This document shows positions 44,259 to 52,497 of a stretch of DNA of 64,000 nucleotides, one piece after another. Under the pieces are notes generated by a model that was given only the letters and a program-made list of their open reading frames with translations, made no database searches and was not told the DNA's origin. The stretch's first letter is position 1, and each line of letters opens with the position of its first letter. The translations under genes were made by a program, and so were the position numbers. The stretch is from G11 sp947167445 (GTDB taxonomy: Bacteria; Bacillota; Clostridia; Lachnospirales; Lachnospiraceae). The stretch is taken from NCBI GenBank assembly GCA_947167445.1, contig CAMVID010000010.1:1-64000 (forward strand), written 5' to 3'.

Positions 44259-44266
44259 TTCAGGCA

Positions 44267-44363
44267 CAGTAAAGTAAAGTATATCAAAGAACAAACACAT
44301 GAACACTATTTTATGGCAAATATCTCTCCCTCGAAATCCAAAACACAAAGACTTTACTTTACA
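44267..44363. repeat. 12-bp inverted repeat pair around ~70 bp
   Basis: GTAAAGTAAAGT near 44269-44280 and ACTTTACTTTAC at 44352-44363 are exact reverse complements, downstream of the LuxR-type gene. Between them is AT-rich sequence without a gene. A GCCCCTAAGGGG hairpin (44440-44451) precedes it in the direction of transcription. Confidence 0.55.
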
Positions 44364-44460
44364 AAAGGGGGTTGAGCAAGTTCCCGTCTTCCTCAACTAT
44401 TAACATGTTAAATCTGTTCGGTAAAGTTGTCATGACCCCTTAGGGGCTATTTTGCAAAAA

Positions 44461-46980
44461 TCACTTGTTCAATCGCAGTTTTTCTGCCAGAATTATTCTC
44501 TTATTCTTGTCGTTACCCTTAATTCCCACCTTATCGAAGATATTTTTGAGATGGTTCTTAACAGTGTAGTCGGAAAGCATCAGCTCCTCTGCGATTTCCC
44601 TATTGGTATATCTTGATGCGGCCAATTTGGCTACTTCCCACTCTCTCTCGGTGAGATTGTAGCTCTCGTCCACATCATTGTAGGCATTGAGAATTTTTTC
44701 CTTAGACTCTTTGTAGCCATCGGATATACGAAGGATAGCTCTTGCGAACTCTTTGTAGCCTCCTTCAAGGTCCATGATTCGCAGGGTGTCGCAGATGCAG
44801 TCGCAGACCTCCACGAAGGGCATGATAATCTGGTCAGGAATTGCAAGATCCATGGCCTTCATTACAAAGTTTCTGGCCTCCTTGGTGTGTCCCATGGAAT
44901 TGTGGGATACCGCCAGCTGCAGGTATTCGTAAAGAATGGTCAGGGGCATGTTGCACTGCTCCATAAAGGGAATGTACTCAAACTCGGTGGCTGCAACCCT
45001 TGCATACTCTCCCTTGGCGAGAAGGCACTCATTCTTTATGATGTAGAACTGAGCTTTTGCCTGGAAATACACGTACTCATCGACATTTTCGTCGAAGAGC
45101 CAGTCGGGAATAGGCCTCGGCACCGCAAATTGTCCGATGAACCATGACTCCATCATGTCATAGGTGTTTCTTAATTCGTAGTCACCGATTTCGGCCAGAA
45201 GTTCCTTACACCTGTCAAAAATCCTGATGCAGCCGTCGTAATCGCCTCTGTATATGTTTATTCTGAATAGGAGGAACTCCGCATCCAGAATAATTGAGTA
45301 CTGTTTCTTTCGCTTGGCAGCTGCCAGCGCTACATGGTACTCGTATTCGGCGTCCACCATGTTTCCCGTCATATAGGCTGCTTCTCCGGCAAAAACCGCA
45401 TCCGCTCCGCTCCCGTGACCATCCGTAAGCTGTGTATATCCGGAAATCCCGTCCCTTATGGAGTCACTCTCCCTCCTGAGATCTCCGGAACTCCTATGGT
45501 ACATCATAAGGATGGAAGGCGCGCCGAAGGTCCAGGCAGCGTCTCTGTTTACGACCTGTGATGTTCTGGTCAAAAGGGTCAGGGCCCTTCTCTGATACAC
45601 ATTCATCTGTGTATAATCGTTAAAGGCAATAAAGGATGAAAGGATTTCCCTTTCTCCGTGAATGTTGTTCTTCTCCTCTTCGGAAAGAGTGGTATTTTCC
45701 TTCATGGACTCCACAAGGATGTCGGAAACGTAACGCATCTCCGGAATACATCTTGCGGCAAAGGATGAAAGCATGAAGGAAAGAAGGGCATAAGGGTGCT
45801 CTTTGAGGATTTCTCTGGGGCAGTTCTTAACCCATCTCATAATGATGTGTTTTCTGGAGGGGTCAAATCCCTTTCCCTTTCCCTTATCCACCTCAACGCA
45901 GGATAAAAGAGCCTCGTAATCCCCGGCACGCTCGTAATTCTTCTCAGCTTCCATGTAGTCCTTCTGGGACTGCTGCCAGCTTGCAAGTCTGTAGAAAATC
46001 TTCTTTTTCTCATCCTCATCAAGGGCGCCAAAATGCTCCAAAGCACAGCTTTTCAGCATGCTGTGGTATCTGTAGATGCCGTCCGGCCCCTTCTTAATGA
46101 ATGAATTATCTTCAGTAAGGGTATCCAGAACCTCGTCGATTCCCTCATCGTTCCACATATACTCGGCCTGTTCCTTGGTAAAGCCGTCCGTCAGAGAGTT
46201 TACAATAAGAAATCTCTTTTTCTTGGCAGAAAGCTTCTTAAGAACCAGCTGCTCCATAAGGTTTGTGGAATCAAGCATCTCATCGTTCCACACTCCGTTT
46301 TGGGCATAGTCCTTAAGTTTAAGGTAAATCAGCGAAATCCAGCCCTCGCAGGTCTCGTTGATCTTGTGGATCTGCTCGTCTGAAACCTCCAGTTCACAGG
46401 CATCCACATACTCCCTAAGGTCCCCATCCGTAAGCTTGAAATCCTCTGAATTCATCTGATAGAGGTTGCTGCCGCATCCAAGAATTTCGCTTTCGGAAAA
46501 AATACGATTCCTCGAAACCAGAATAAAGTGGAAATTCTTCGGCAGTCTCTCTGAAAGGATAAGAATAATGCTTAAAACCGGCACATTCTCCATGAAGTGC
46601 AGGTTGTCAAATACAATGTAAATAGGCTCATCCTTAAGGCTCCAGGTCTCAAGAACGATATCCGCCACAATACGTACCTCGTGAGAGTTCTGAGGAAAAT
46701 GGATTTTGTCCAGACGTTTTATAAGGTTCTCATTTATGGAAAGAATTCTTCTAAGGTCCGCCCAGAAATCCGCAGGATTGTCGTTCAGAATCTCCTGTTT
46801 CATTACAACTGTGGAGGGATTTCTTCTCTTTAATTCGTCCATGCACCATTTAATGAAGCTGGTTTTGCCATAGCCCATGGGGGCCACGATGGAAGAAATT
46901 CTGTTCTCGGCAATTTCATCCAGGCTGTCCCTTAAGTGCTTCCTTATAAATACGTCATTAAGATGCGGGTACTTCTTCAT
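44461..46980 (-). CDS. MalT-like LuxR-family ATPase regulator
   Basis: 839 residues. The N-terminal STAND/NB-ARC-type ATPase domain has a Walker A at 33-41 (APMGYGKTS) and YIVFDNLHFM as Walker B. Winged-helix and helical-repeat (TPR-like) regions follow (~270-750), and a C-terminal LuxR helix-turn-helix (NLTEREWEVAKLAASRYTNREIAEELMLSDYTVKNHLKNIFDKVGI). This is the MalT (LAL) layout: an ATP- and inducer-dependent transcription activator. It lies 14 bp behind the GH53 galactanase gene in one unit, so a role in galactan use is a fair guess. Site GGAGGGA. Confidence 0.92.
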   Translation of the reverse strand: MKKYPHLNDVFIRKHLRDSLDEIAENRISSIVAPMGYGKTSFIKWCMDELKRRNPSTVVMKQEILNDNPADFWADLRRILSINENLIKRLDKIHFPQNSHEVRIVADIVLETWSLKDEPIYIVFDNLHFMENVPVLSIILILSERLPKNFHFILVSRNRIFSESEILGCGSNLYQMNSEDFKLTDGDLREYVDACELEVSDEQIHKINETCEGWISLIYLKLKDYAQNGVWNDEMLDSTNLMEQLVLKKLSAKKKRFLIVNSLTDGFTKEQAEYMWNDEGIDEVLDTLTEDNSFIKKGPDGIYRYHSMLKSCALEHFGALDEDEKKKIFYRLASWQQSQKDYMEAEKNYERAGDYEALLSCVEVDKGKGKGFDPSRKHIIMRWVKNCPREILKEHPYALLSFMLSSFAARCIPEMRYVSDILVESMKENTTLSEEEKNNIHGEREILSSFIAFNDYTQMNVYQRRALTLLTRTSQVVNRDAAWTFGAPSILMMYHRSSGDLRRESDSIRDGISGYTQLTDGHGSGADAVFAGEAAYMTGNMVDAEYEYHVALAAAKRKKQYSIILDAEFLLFRINIYRGDYDGCIRIFDRCKELLAEIGDYELRNTYDMMESWFIGQFAVPRPIPDWLFDENVDEYVYFQAKAQFYIIKNECLLAKGEYARVAATEFEYIPFMEQCNMPLTILYEYLQLAVSHNSMGHTKEARNFVMKAMDLAIPDQIIMPFVEVCDCICDTLRIMDLEGGYKEFARAILRISDGYKESKEKILNAYNDVDESYNLTEREWEVAKLAASRYTNREIAEELMLSDYTVKNHLKNIFDKVGIKGNDKNKRIILAEKLRLNK

Positions 46981-46994
46981 TGCTTCCCTCCGTC

Positions 46995-48965
46995 TCAGTC
47001 AGTCTTTGAAAGCGAAAAATCGTCCAGTGTTCCCCAGCTTCCGGGGTTTCCTTTAATCCTCACCCCGATTGTAAGGGTGTCAGTAGTTATCTCAATATCC
47101 CTGATAACAGGGTTCTTCCAGTTGGCCCATCCGTCGTTCATAAAATTCTCGGAATAAACCATGTCCCCATCGGCTATCACATAGAATTCCAGGGATGCGG
47201 TGTCGTCAAAATCTCCGCCCTGTGAAAATACAGAGGCCTGATAGGTACCGGGCTCAAGGCCTGTAACCTTCTGCTCTATGGTAAAATTCATGGCGTCCTT
47301 GGACCAGTAATGAAAGGCAAAATCGCCGCTATGAGCGTCTGCTGTTTTTTCCTGATAATCAGTAGGATCGTCCCCATTATTCTCCACGGTGACGCTCCAC
47401 ATGCTTCTGTCCTCGTTCTCAAAGCTTGGATTTGCAAGCAGGTTGTCGTGGGCAACGGTCACGGTGCAGATTACCTCGTAGCCGAACTCCGCAGTGCCCT
47501 TGATCCTGTACTTGCCTTCCTTTGAGGTGTCCACCGTTAAAATATCGTTCTCGTCCCAGGCCACCTTTACGTTGGAATTCTTGCTTCTGTCAGCGTGAAC
47601 TGCGGGAATAAAGCTTGGAAGAATCAGCTTCTCCCCGGCTTTCACCTTGACCTCGCAGTCAGGAACATAGTCAATCTTATCCTCGCAAATGGTTCCGTAG
47701 GTCAGATATTTATACACGTTAAGGGTCTCCAAAGGATGGCCCTCGAAGTCGAAAAGTGCCTGGTTGTCCCAGGAACAGCCGCCGTAGTTTCGGCCCACAT
47801 TCTGAGGGTCGTAGTCAGAGGCATAGCTGGTGGCCCATCCGCTGCCGTAAGTTTTCCAAATTTCAGCGTTGGCGTCCCCATCAGGTCCCACAGGAATCCA
47901 GATGCCGCCCCAGTAGAACACTCCAAGACCCTCGGCCTCCTTGACCATGGCGCACACATCCCTTATTTCGTTGGCCTGGCCCTGAAGGGATGCGGAATAG
48001 CCCTCCGCAGGGAAGGGGTCATCCATGCTGTTTCCGTAGCCGTCCCCGTCCTTTGTGGTGTAGGGGTATGAGGTCTCAGCCACCATAACATCCTTGCCGT
48101 GGTTGGTCTTTATGTTTTTGAGAACCGATTTGACTTTCTCAAACTCGCCGTGCCAGTAGGGATAGTATGATATGGCAAAAACGTCGTAATCCAGATCATT
48201 TGCTTCCAGGTTGCTTACAACGCCTTCCATACGGTCATAGTCCCCGGCGTCGGTGTAATGCACCGCAATCTTAACTTCTTTCTTCTCTTTCTTGTTGAAA
48301 TCCCTTACTGCGAAGGAGCCGGCCTTTAAAAGCTCTATTATGTTGGCGTTGTTCTTCTCGCCGGCAAGCCCGTTGTTTATCTCATTTCCAATCTGGACCA
48401 TGCCAACGTCAACCCCGTTCTTATTAAGGGCTTCAAGGCTTTCGTAGGTAAACTCATACAAAGCATTGGCCTTGTCCTTGATCTTCAAGCCTCTCCAGGC
48501 CTTGGGGCAAAGCTGTCTTGCAGGATCCGCCCAGAAATCCGAATAATGGAAGTCGATAAGCACCTTCATGCCATATTCCGTGGCACGCTTACCAAGGGTA
48601 ATTGCAGTGTCAAGGTCGCAATTACCGCCTCCGTATCCGTTGCCCTCCTCATCATAGGGATCGTTCCATATTCTTATTCGTACATAATTGACCCCTGAAT
48701 CTGCCAGTGTTTTCAGACAGTCCTGCTCGGTTCCGCCAAAAGAGTAGAACTTTACGCCGCTTTTTTCCAAAGAAAGAAGCTCTGAAACATCCACTCCCCT
48801 GATAAAATCTTCACCGATTCCTCTTACGCTCTCCACATAGATTTCAGACTCCATAGCCTCTGTGGGGGGAGTATACTCAGTCTTACCCTTCATACAGGAC
48901 ACCAATGTCATACTCATAACCGCAGTCAATCCAAGGGCTATAATTTCCCTCTTATTTATCATCAT
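46995..48965 (-). CDS. Secreted GH53 endo-beta-1,4-galactanase lipoprotein with galactan-binding module
   Basis: GH53 enzymes cut the beta-1,4-galactan side chains of pectin. 656 residues: lipoprotein signal (lipobox LVSC, C24), GH53 catalytic domain (~50-410) with DVSELLSLEKSGVKFY, YVRIRIWNDPYD, general acid/base E195 (QIGNEINNGL) and nucleophile E297 (VMVAETSYPYT), an Ig-like linker (~425-510), and a C-terminal domain (~512-656; NLLANPSFENEDRSMWS...GSWGTLDDFSLSK) resembling CBM61. Surface anchoring fits growth on plant cell wall. Its ATG overlaps the stop of the upstream small HMA gene and the ribosome-binding site is weak (GGGAAAAA), so translation is probably coupled. Confidence 0.93.
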   Translation of the reverse strand: MMINKREIIALGLTAVMSMTLVSCMKGKTEYTPPTEAMESEIYVESVRGIGEDFIRGVDVSELLSLEKSGVKFYSFGGTEQDCLKTLADSGVNYVRIRIWNDPYDEEGNGYGGGNCDLDTAITLGKRATEYGMKVLIDFHYSDFWADPARQLCPKAWRGLKIKDKANALYEFTYESLEALNKNGVDVGMVQIGNEINNGLAGEKNNANIIELLKAGSFAVRDFNKKEKKEVKIAVHYTDAGDYDRMEGVVSNLEANDLDYDVFAISYYPYWHGEFEKVKSVLKNIKTNHGKDVMVAETSYPYTTKDGDGYGNSMDDPFPAEGYSASLQGQANEIRDVCAMVKEAEGLGVFYWGGIWIPVGPDGDANAEIWKTYGSGWATSYASDYDPQNVGRNYGGCSWDNQALFDFEGHPLETLNVYKYLTYGTICEDKIDYVPDCEVKVKAGEKLILPSFIPAVHADRSKNSNVKVAWDENDILTVDTSKEGKYRIKGTAEFGYEVICTVTVAHDNLLANPSFENEDRSMWSVTVENNGDDPTDYQEKTADAHSGDFAFHYWSKDAMNFTIEQKVTGLEPGTYQASVFSQGGDFDDTASLEFYVIADGDMVYSENFMNDGWANWKNPVIRDIEITTDTLTIGVRIKGNPGSWGTLDDFSLSKTD

Positions 48966-49210
48966 TTTTTCCCGAATGAAAAACCCTTTTTCTCTTCTGT
49001 TTTGCTGGATATATACTTGTATCCGGTCTCTTCGACAACAGCCTTTAGTTTAGCCTCATCGAGAGGATTTCCGGATGTGATTACCGTGAGATTTCTGTCG
49101 TGAAATGATTCCACATTTTCGACCTCGAAATTCTTCATAATTGCTTCATTCATATGCTTCTCGCAATTATGGCACATCATTCCTTCAATGCCTACTTCAG
49201 TCTTGTACAT
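48962..49210 (-). CDS. Small heavy-metal-associated (CopZ-like) protein
   Basis: 82 residues. One HMA domain: VGIEGMMCHNCEKHMNEAI contains the metal site M-x-C-x-x-C (MCHNC), and the fold continues to VVEETGYKYI, with a basic C-terminal tail. Such proteins carry Cu(I) or other soft metals. It is odd as first gene of a galactanase unit and overlaps that gene by ATGA. It has a strong vegetative promoter and AAGGAGG site. Confidence 0.88.
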   Translation of the reverse strand: MYKTEVGIEGMMCHNCEKHMNEAIMKNFEVENVESFHDRNLTVITSGNPLDEAKLKAVVEETGYKYISSKTEEKKGFSFGKK

Positions 49211-49234
49211 TCTTCTCCTCCTTAGATTGTGATA

Positions 49235-49286
49235 TAGCCACTAAATGGCTACTTTCAATTATACAAAAGACATGATTCAAGGTCAA
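49235..49286 (-). promoter_or_regulatory. SigA-type promoter and +1 inverted repeat of the HMA-GH53-LuxR unit
   Basis: Minus strand: TTGACC (49281-49286), 17 bp, TATAAT (49258-49263). TAGCCA-N5-TGGCTA (49235-49251) lies at the predicted start and could be an operator. Confidence 0.75.
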
Positions 49287-49295
49287 TGAGGGGGG

Positions 49296-49324
49296 TTGAC
49301 TTTTATATTTTGGCTTGTTAGAAT
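49296..49324 (+). promoter_or_regulatory. SigA-type promoter of the yitT-family gene
   Basis: TTGACT (49296-49301), 17 bp, TAGAAT (49319-49324), divergent from the HMA promoter. Confidence 0.6.
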
Positions 49325-49330
49325 CTGACA

Positions 49331-49385
49331 TGAAGAGCGTGAGCGGATTATAATGGTTATAATCTGTTTAAGCTCTTTTTGTTTT
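49331..49385 (+). terminator. Terminator-like hairpin in the yitT leader (possible attenuator)
   Basis: AAGAGC/GCTCTT outer stem, a symmetric GTGA/TTAA internal loop and a 10-bp inner stem (GCGGATTATA with TATAATCTGT), followed by TTTTTGTTTTG. It lies between the promoter and the ribosome-binding site (AGGAGG, 49392-49397), so it should stop transcription before the gene unless bypassed. Confidence 0.6.
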
Positions 49386-49407
49386 GTAATTCAGGAGGCA
49401 AAGCGGT

Positions 49408-50346
49408 ATGAGTCGCAAAGAAAAGAAAGTGAAAGTCAAACTTACAAAAGAGGAGAAGAAGGCCAAGAGAAAGGTATTGAGAGGCCGAATCGGAAGATTC
49501 CTTAGGGGTCTTGCCATGGAAATTATTGGCGGAACCCTGGTTGCCATAGGAATTTACAACTTCGCTGTAAACGCAAACTTCCCTGTCAGCGGTTTTTCCG
49601 GAATCTCACTTATTTTATATAAGCTGTTTAATATCCCCATAGGTCTCAGCACCATCGTTATGAATGTGCCTGTGGCATTCCTTTGCTACAAGTTAATCGG
49701 TAAGAGGTTCTTTTTCAGTTCCTTAAGATGTATGCTGGTTTCCTCACTCATAATCGACTACCTTGCGCCCCTCCTTCCCACATACAACGGAGACAGGCTT
49801 TTGGCAGCAATCTGCTGCGGCGTTTTCTCGGGGCTTGGATACACGCTTATTTATATGCAGAACTCTTCCACCGGCGGAACGGATTTCATCATAATGGCTA
49901 TAAAGGCTTTAAAGCCCCACATCGGAATCGGTCGAATCACCTTTATCATCGATGGTCTCATTATTCTCATCGGTGGATTCCTCTTCTCCGATATTGACGG
50001 TATCATTTACGGTATCATCGGAAGCTACATCATCTCCCTCATTGCCGACAAGCTTATGTACGGCATTAACTCTGGAAAGATGACCATGATTGTAACCGAC
50101 GAAGGCCGAAAGGTATGTAACCTTATAGATGAAACCTGCGGTCGTGGTTCCACCATCATTCAGGCCGAGGGCGGATATAAGGGCGACAACAGAGAAGTTG
50201 TGCTTTGTGCATGCAGTGATAAAGAAATGTACGGCGTACAAAAAGCCGTAAAAGAAATGGATCCCGACTCCTTCATGATTGTCCTCGAATCTAACGAGGT
50301 TCACGGTGAAGGCTTCAGGACCCTGCATCTTGGAGAGAAGGAGTAA
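49408..50346 (+). CDS. YitT-family membrane protein
   Basis: 312 residues. A Lys/Arg-rich start (~1-30), five to six membrane helices (~38-215; ISLILYKLFNIPIGLSTIVMNVPVAFL, GLGYTLIYMQNSSTGGTDFIIMAI) and a C-terminal DUF2179-type domain (~220-305; MTMIVTDEGRKVCNLIDE..RGSTIIQAEGGYKGDNREVVLCACSDKEM). The family is widespread in Firmicutes; its substrate is unknown. The stop codon lies inside a hairpin that is duplicated at 50912-50934. Confidence 0.92.
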   Translation: MSRKEKKVKVKLTKEEKKAKRKVLRGRIGRFLRGLAMEIIGGTLVAIGIYNFAVNANFPVSGFSGISLILYKLFNIPIGLSTIVMNVPVAFLCYKLIGKRFFFSSLRCMLVSSLIIDYLAPLLPTYNGDRLLAAICCGVFSGLGYTLIYMQNSSTGGTDFIIMAIKALKPHIGIGRITFIIDGLIILIGGFLFSDIDGIIYGIIGSYIISLIADKLMYGINSGKMTMIVTDEGRKVCNLIDETCGRGSTIIQAEGGYKGDNREVVLCACSDKEMYGVQKAVKEMDPDSFMIVLESNEVHGEGFRTLHLGEKE

Positions 50347-50356
50347 TCCTTCTCTT
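50334..50356. repeat. 23-bp direct repeat, left copy (yitT stop/terminator hairpin)
   Basis: AGAGAAG-N9-CTTCTCT with the yitT TAA in the loop. 22 of 23 bases match 50912-50934. The U-tract is missing here because the next base begins the inserted segment. Confidence 0.85.
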
Positions 50357-50395
50357 CAGAGTATAAACAAAGTGGCTGCTGTTAGCAGCATACTA

Positions 50396-50524
50396 ATTCA
50401 TTCCTGCGTAATGATGATTTTATCTGCAATCCAAAGGGAGTCAACCCCAAAGCCGCGGTGCGGTGTTTCACAGGGTTGACTCCCTTCTGATTGCAGATAT
50501 CCTGTAAACAAGCAGGAATGAATC
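50396..50524. repeat. Fold-back with three perfect stem segments
   Basis: ATTCATTCCTGC (start) pairs with GCAGGAATGAAT (end); ATCTGCAAT pairs with ATTGCAGAT; AAGGGAGTCAACCC pairs with GGGTTGACTCCCTT. Near-symmetric internal loops separate the stems, and the apical loop holds a CCGC/GCGG hairpin. Confidence 0.85.
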
Positions 50525-50567
50525 ATTATGCGCCTTAGCGCATTTGCGTGATTTTCATGGGTGAATT

Positions 50568-50847
50568 CATAATGATATAGATATTTTCTTATTCTATTAT
50601 GCTTGATTTTTAAAGTTTTAATTGGCTTAGTCATAATAGACTCTAATTTATCTCAATCCATTACACCGGCGTCCACTTCATTTTCATAATAATTTTGCAT
50701 TTTGAAAGAACTATTATGAAGCCCCACAGTTCAAAAATCATTTTAATGTCATAATGATTTTGATATTTATGAGGATTATTATGATACACGAAAAAATGAT
50801 AGCTATCTTCAGGCATAATAAACGGGCATCTTCCTTAAATTATTATG
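50568..50847. repeat. Phased array A: five CATAAT-N22-ATTATG units
   Basis: Left half-sites begin at 50568, 50632, 50685, 50750 and 50814; right half-sites at 50596, 50660 (ATTACA), 50713, 50778 and 50842. Each pair is exactly 28 bp apart. Unit starts are 64, 53, 65 and 64 bp apart. Only the half-sites are conserved; the 22-bp interiors and ~30-bp spacers differ. An extra ATTATG is at 50525. Confidence 0.85.
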
Positions 50848-50868
50848 ACAGGTCAACATATTTTCTTT

Positions 50869-50898
50869 CAAAAATAGCCGGGGAAATCCCCCGGCTTT
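50869..50898 (-). terminator. Terminator of MATE gene 1
   Basis: AGCCGGGGG/CCCCGGCT stem followed by ATTTTTG on the minus strand, 60 bp after the MATE stop codon. Confidence 0.75.
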
Positions 50899-50911
50899 AT
50901 CTGCACTCTGT

Positions 50912-50941
50912 AGAGAAGGAGTAATTCTTCTCTTTTTTATT
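50912..50941 (+). terminator. Right copy of the 23-bp repeat: terminator hairpin with U-tract
   Basis: AGAGAAG/CTTCTCT stem and TTTTTTATTC on the plus strand. It is the intact version of the hairpin at the yitT stop, now 578 bp away from it. Confidence 0.75.
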
Positions 50942-50958
50942 CTTTTGGGGGATGGAAA

Positions 50959-52326
50959 TCAAATCTTGATCTCCGTCCACTTACCCTGTCTGAATCTGAT
51001 GGTGGACAGAATGAATCTTCCCACCTGGTCCGCAAGAACTCCTGCCCATATTCCTATGATTCCAAATCCCAGAGCAATTCCGAAGGCATATGAGAATATG
51101 GTTCTGATTACGGTTACGCAAAGGATTGAAACCATTGCGGTGTAAAGGGTATCTCCCGCGCCCCTTAAGCATCCCATGTTGATAACCTGAACTATCTGGA
51201 AGATACATACGAAGATAATGACTCTCATAATGGAGATTCCGATTTCCACAATGTGTTCTTCCTTAAAGAACAGGCTCATAAGGCCCCTCGCTCCGAAATA
51301 GTAAACCGCCGTAAGACCCACAGCAATGCAGGCTCCAAGGAGTTTGCAGGTTCTGCCGTATTCCTTGGCAAGTTCCTTATCCTTTTCACCAAGGCTCCTT
51401 CCTATGAGAGCCACCGCCGTGGCCTGCAAGCCATCACCAAAGGAGAAGGAAAGTCCAAGAAGGTTCATTCCCACCTGGTGAGCCGCCATGGCATCTGTTC
51501 CCTGCTTGGCCGCCATAATGGCAGTCAGCATGAAACCGATTCTCATAAGAATCTGCTCAGCGAATACGCTGTAACCTATTTTTACAATAAGACCGAAGGC
51601 CTCAAGGGAGGGTCTTATTTTGTTTTCAATAATATAAGCAATATTGATGAATCCGTCTTTCTTGGTAATGGAAATTACGCTCATTATGCTGGCAACCACC
51701 GTACCAAAAACCGTGGCAACCGCCGCACCCACAATTCCAAGTCTCGGGAATCCGAGATGGCCTCCGATTAAAAGATAGTTGAACACTATATTAACCGTGT
51801 TTGAGGTTACATTGGTGGTCATGGTTATCCTTGTGTTTCCTGCTCCACGCTGGGCTGAGTTAATGGCCATCTGGACGCAGTTAAACACCATGCCCCCCAT
51901 AATGATGCTAAGGTAAGTAACCGCACTGTCATGGGTTTCCGCCGTTGAGCCGCAAAGCGCGATTATGGGGCTCGCATAAACAACAAAAAGCGTGCTGATT
52001 ACAGCCGCAGCCACCAAAACAAATGCAAGGCTCGTCACCAGAATTACATGAGCTTCCTTCTGTCGCCTCTCGCCTCTTCTTCTTGCCACCAGTGCCGATA
52101 TGGACACATTAAGCGCGAAAAACAAAGAAAGTCCCATAAACTTGGGCTGGGTCGTCAGTCCTACCGCAGCCACTTCCTTGGCCCCCATGCCGGAAACCAT
52201 CAGCGAGTCGATAAGTCCCGCAAAAGCCACAAAGAAAGACTCTATTATAGCCGGCCACGCCATGTTGACAGTGGTCTTTATTTTATCCTTATGATATCCC
52301 TTAAATAAGTTTCTTATTGCTTCCAT
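50959..52326 (-). CDS. MATE-family multidrug/cation efflux transporter 1
   Basis: 455 residues with twelve predicted membrane helices in two halves. N-terminal VNMAWPAIIESFFVAFAGLIDSLMVSGMGAKEVAAVGLTTQP is the MATE signature, and the second half repeats it (QILMRIGFMLTAIMAAKQGTDAMAAHQVGMN). It exports drugs or metabolites by Na+ or H+ antiport. The start ATG 52326 is chosen by family alignment; a frame to 52470 runs through the promoter. No ribosome-binding site is evident. Confidence 0.9.
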   Translation of the reverse strand: MEAIRNLFKGYHKDKIKTTVNMAWPAIIESFFVAFAGLIDSLMVSGMGAKEVAAVGLTTQPKFMGLSLFFALNVSISALVARRRGERRQKEAHVILVTSLAFVLVAAAVISTLFVVYASPIIALCGSTAETHDSAVTYLSIIMGGMVFNCVQMAINSAQRGAGNTRITMTTNVTSNTVNIVFNYLLIGGHLGFPRLGIVGAAVATVFGTVVASIMSVISITKKDGFINIAYIIENKIRPSLEAFGLIVKIGYSVFAEQILMRIGFMLTAIMAAKQGTDAMAAHQVGMNLLGLSFSFGDGLQATAVALIGRSLGEKDKELAKEYGRTCKLLGACIAVGLTAVYYFGARGLMSLFFKEEHIVEIGISIMRVIIFVCIFQIVQVINMGCLRGAGDTLYTAMVSILCVTVIRTIFSYAFGIALGFGIIGIWAGVLADQVGRFILSTIRFRQGKWTEIKI

Positions 52327-52341
52327 GATTAGTCTATATTT

Positions 52342-52364
52342 GCACCTTTTCCCATCATTGTCAA
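52342..52364 (-). promoter_or_regulatory. Putative promoter just before MATE gene 1
   Basis: TTGACA (52359-52364) with a 17-bp spacer to AAATAT. The transcript would start within about ten bases of the ATG, giving a very short leader. Confidence 0.4.
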
Positions 52365-52446
52365 CGCAATATCTGTGTTTCTGCTTTGCAGAGCTTGCTT
52401 TCCCGCCTCCCCTCCTATCTCCCCACCGCCCAAATCCGAATTTCCC

Positions 52447-52475
52447 TTGACACAAATAAGCTAACCCCATATAAT
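52447..52475 (+). promoter_or_regulatory. Consensus SigA promoter of the symporter gene
   Basis: TTGACA (52447-52452), 17 bp, TATAAT (52470-52475). Confidence 0.88.
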
Positions 52476-52497
52476 ATCACTTGTGGGTACTTTATTG

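Larger units (their letters stand above)
50357..50910. mobile_element. Possible MITE-like insertion with fold-back and phased array
   Basis: The 554-bp non-coding segment starts CAGAGT and ends ACTCTG. The inverted ends extend to 12 of 16 matches (CAGAGTNNANANAAAG), all mismatches being transitions. It is bounded by the 23-bp direct repeats, with one extra T on the right. It contains a ~130-bp fold-back, five phased CATAAT-N22-ATTATG units and an AGCCGGGG hairpin. No transposase is encoded, so a non-autonomous element is proposed. The duplicated target would be the yitT terminator. Confidence 0.5.

Noticed and set aside
44015..44287. 90-codon open frame on the minus strand in the large fold-back
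   Set aside because: It reads through both fold-back and the 28-bp palindrome, has no ribosome-binding site and no protein-like composition. A 65-codon frame at 43560-43757 covers the mirrored arm.
50568..50847. Array A as a CRISPR array
   Set aside because: Period and unit size are CRISPR-like, but only two 6-bp half-sites are conserved per unit, the rest of the 34-bp unit varies freely, there is no cas gene, and one spacer is only 19 bp. The same holds for array B at 55935-56224.
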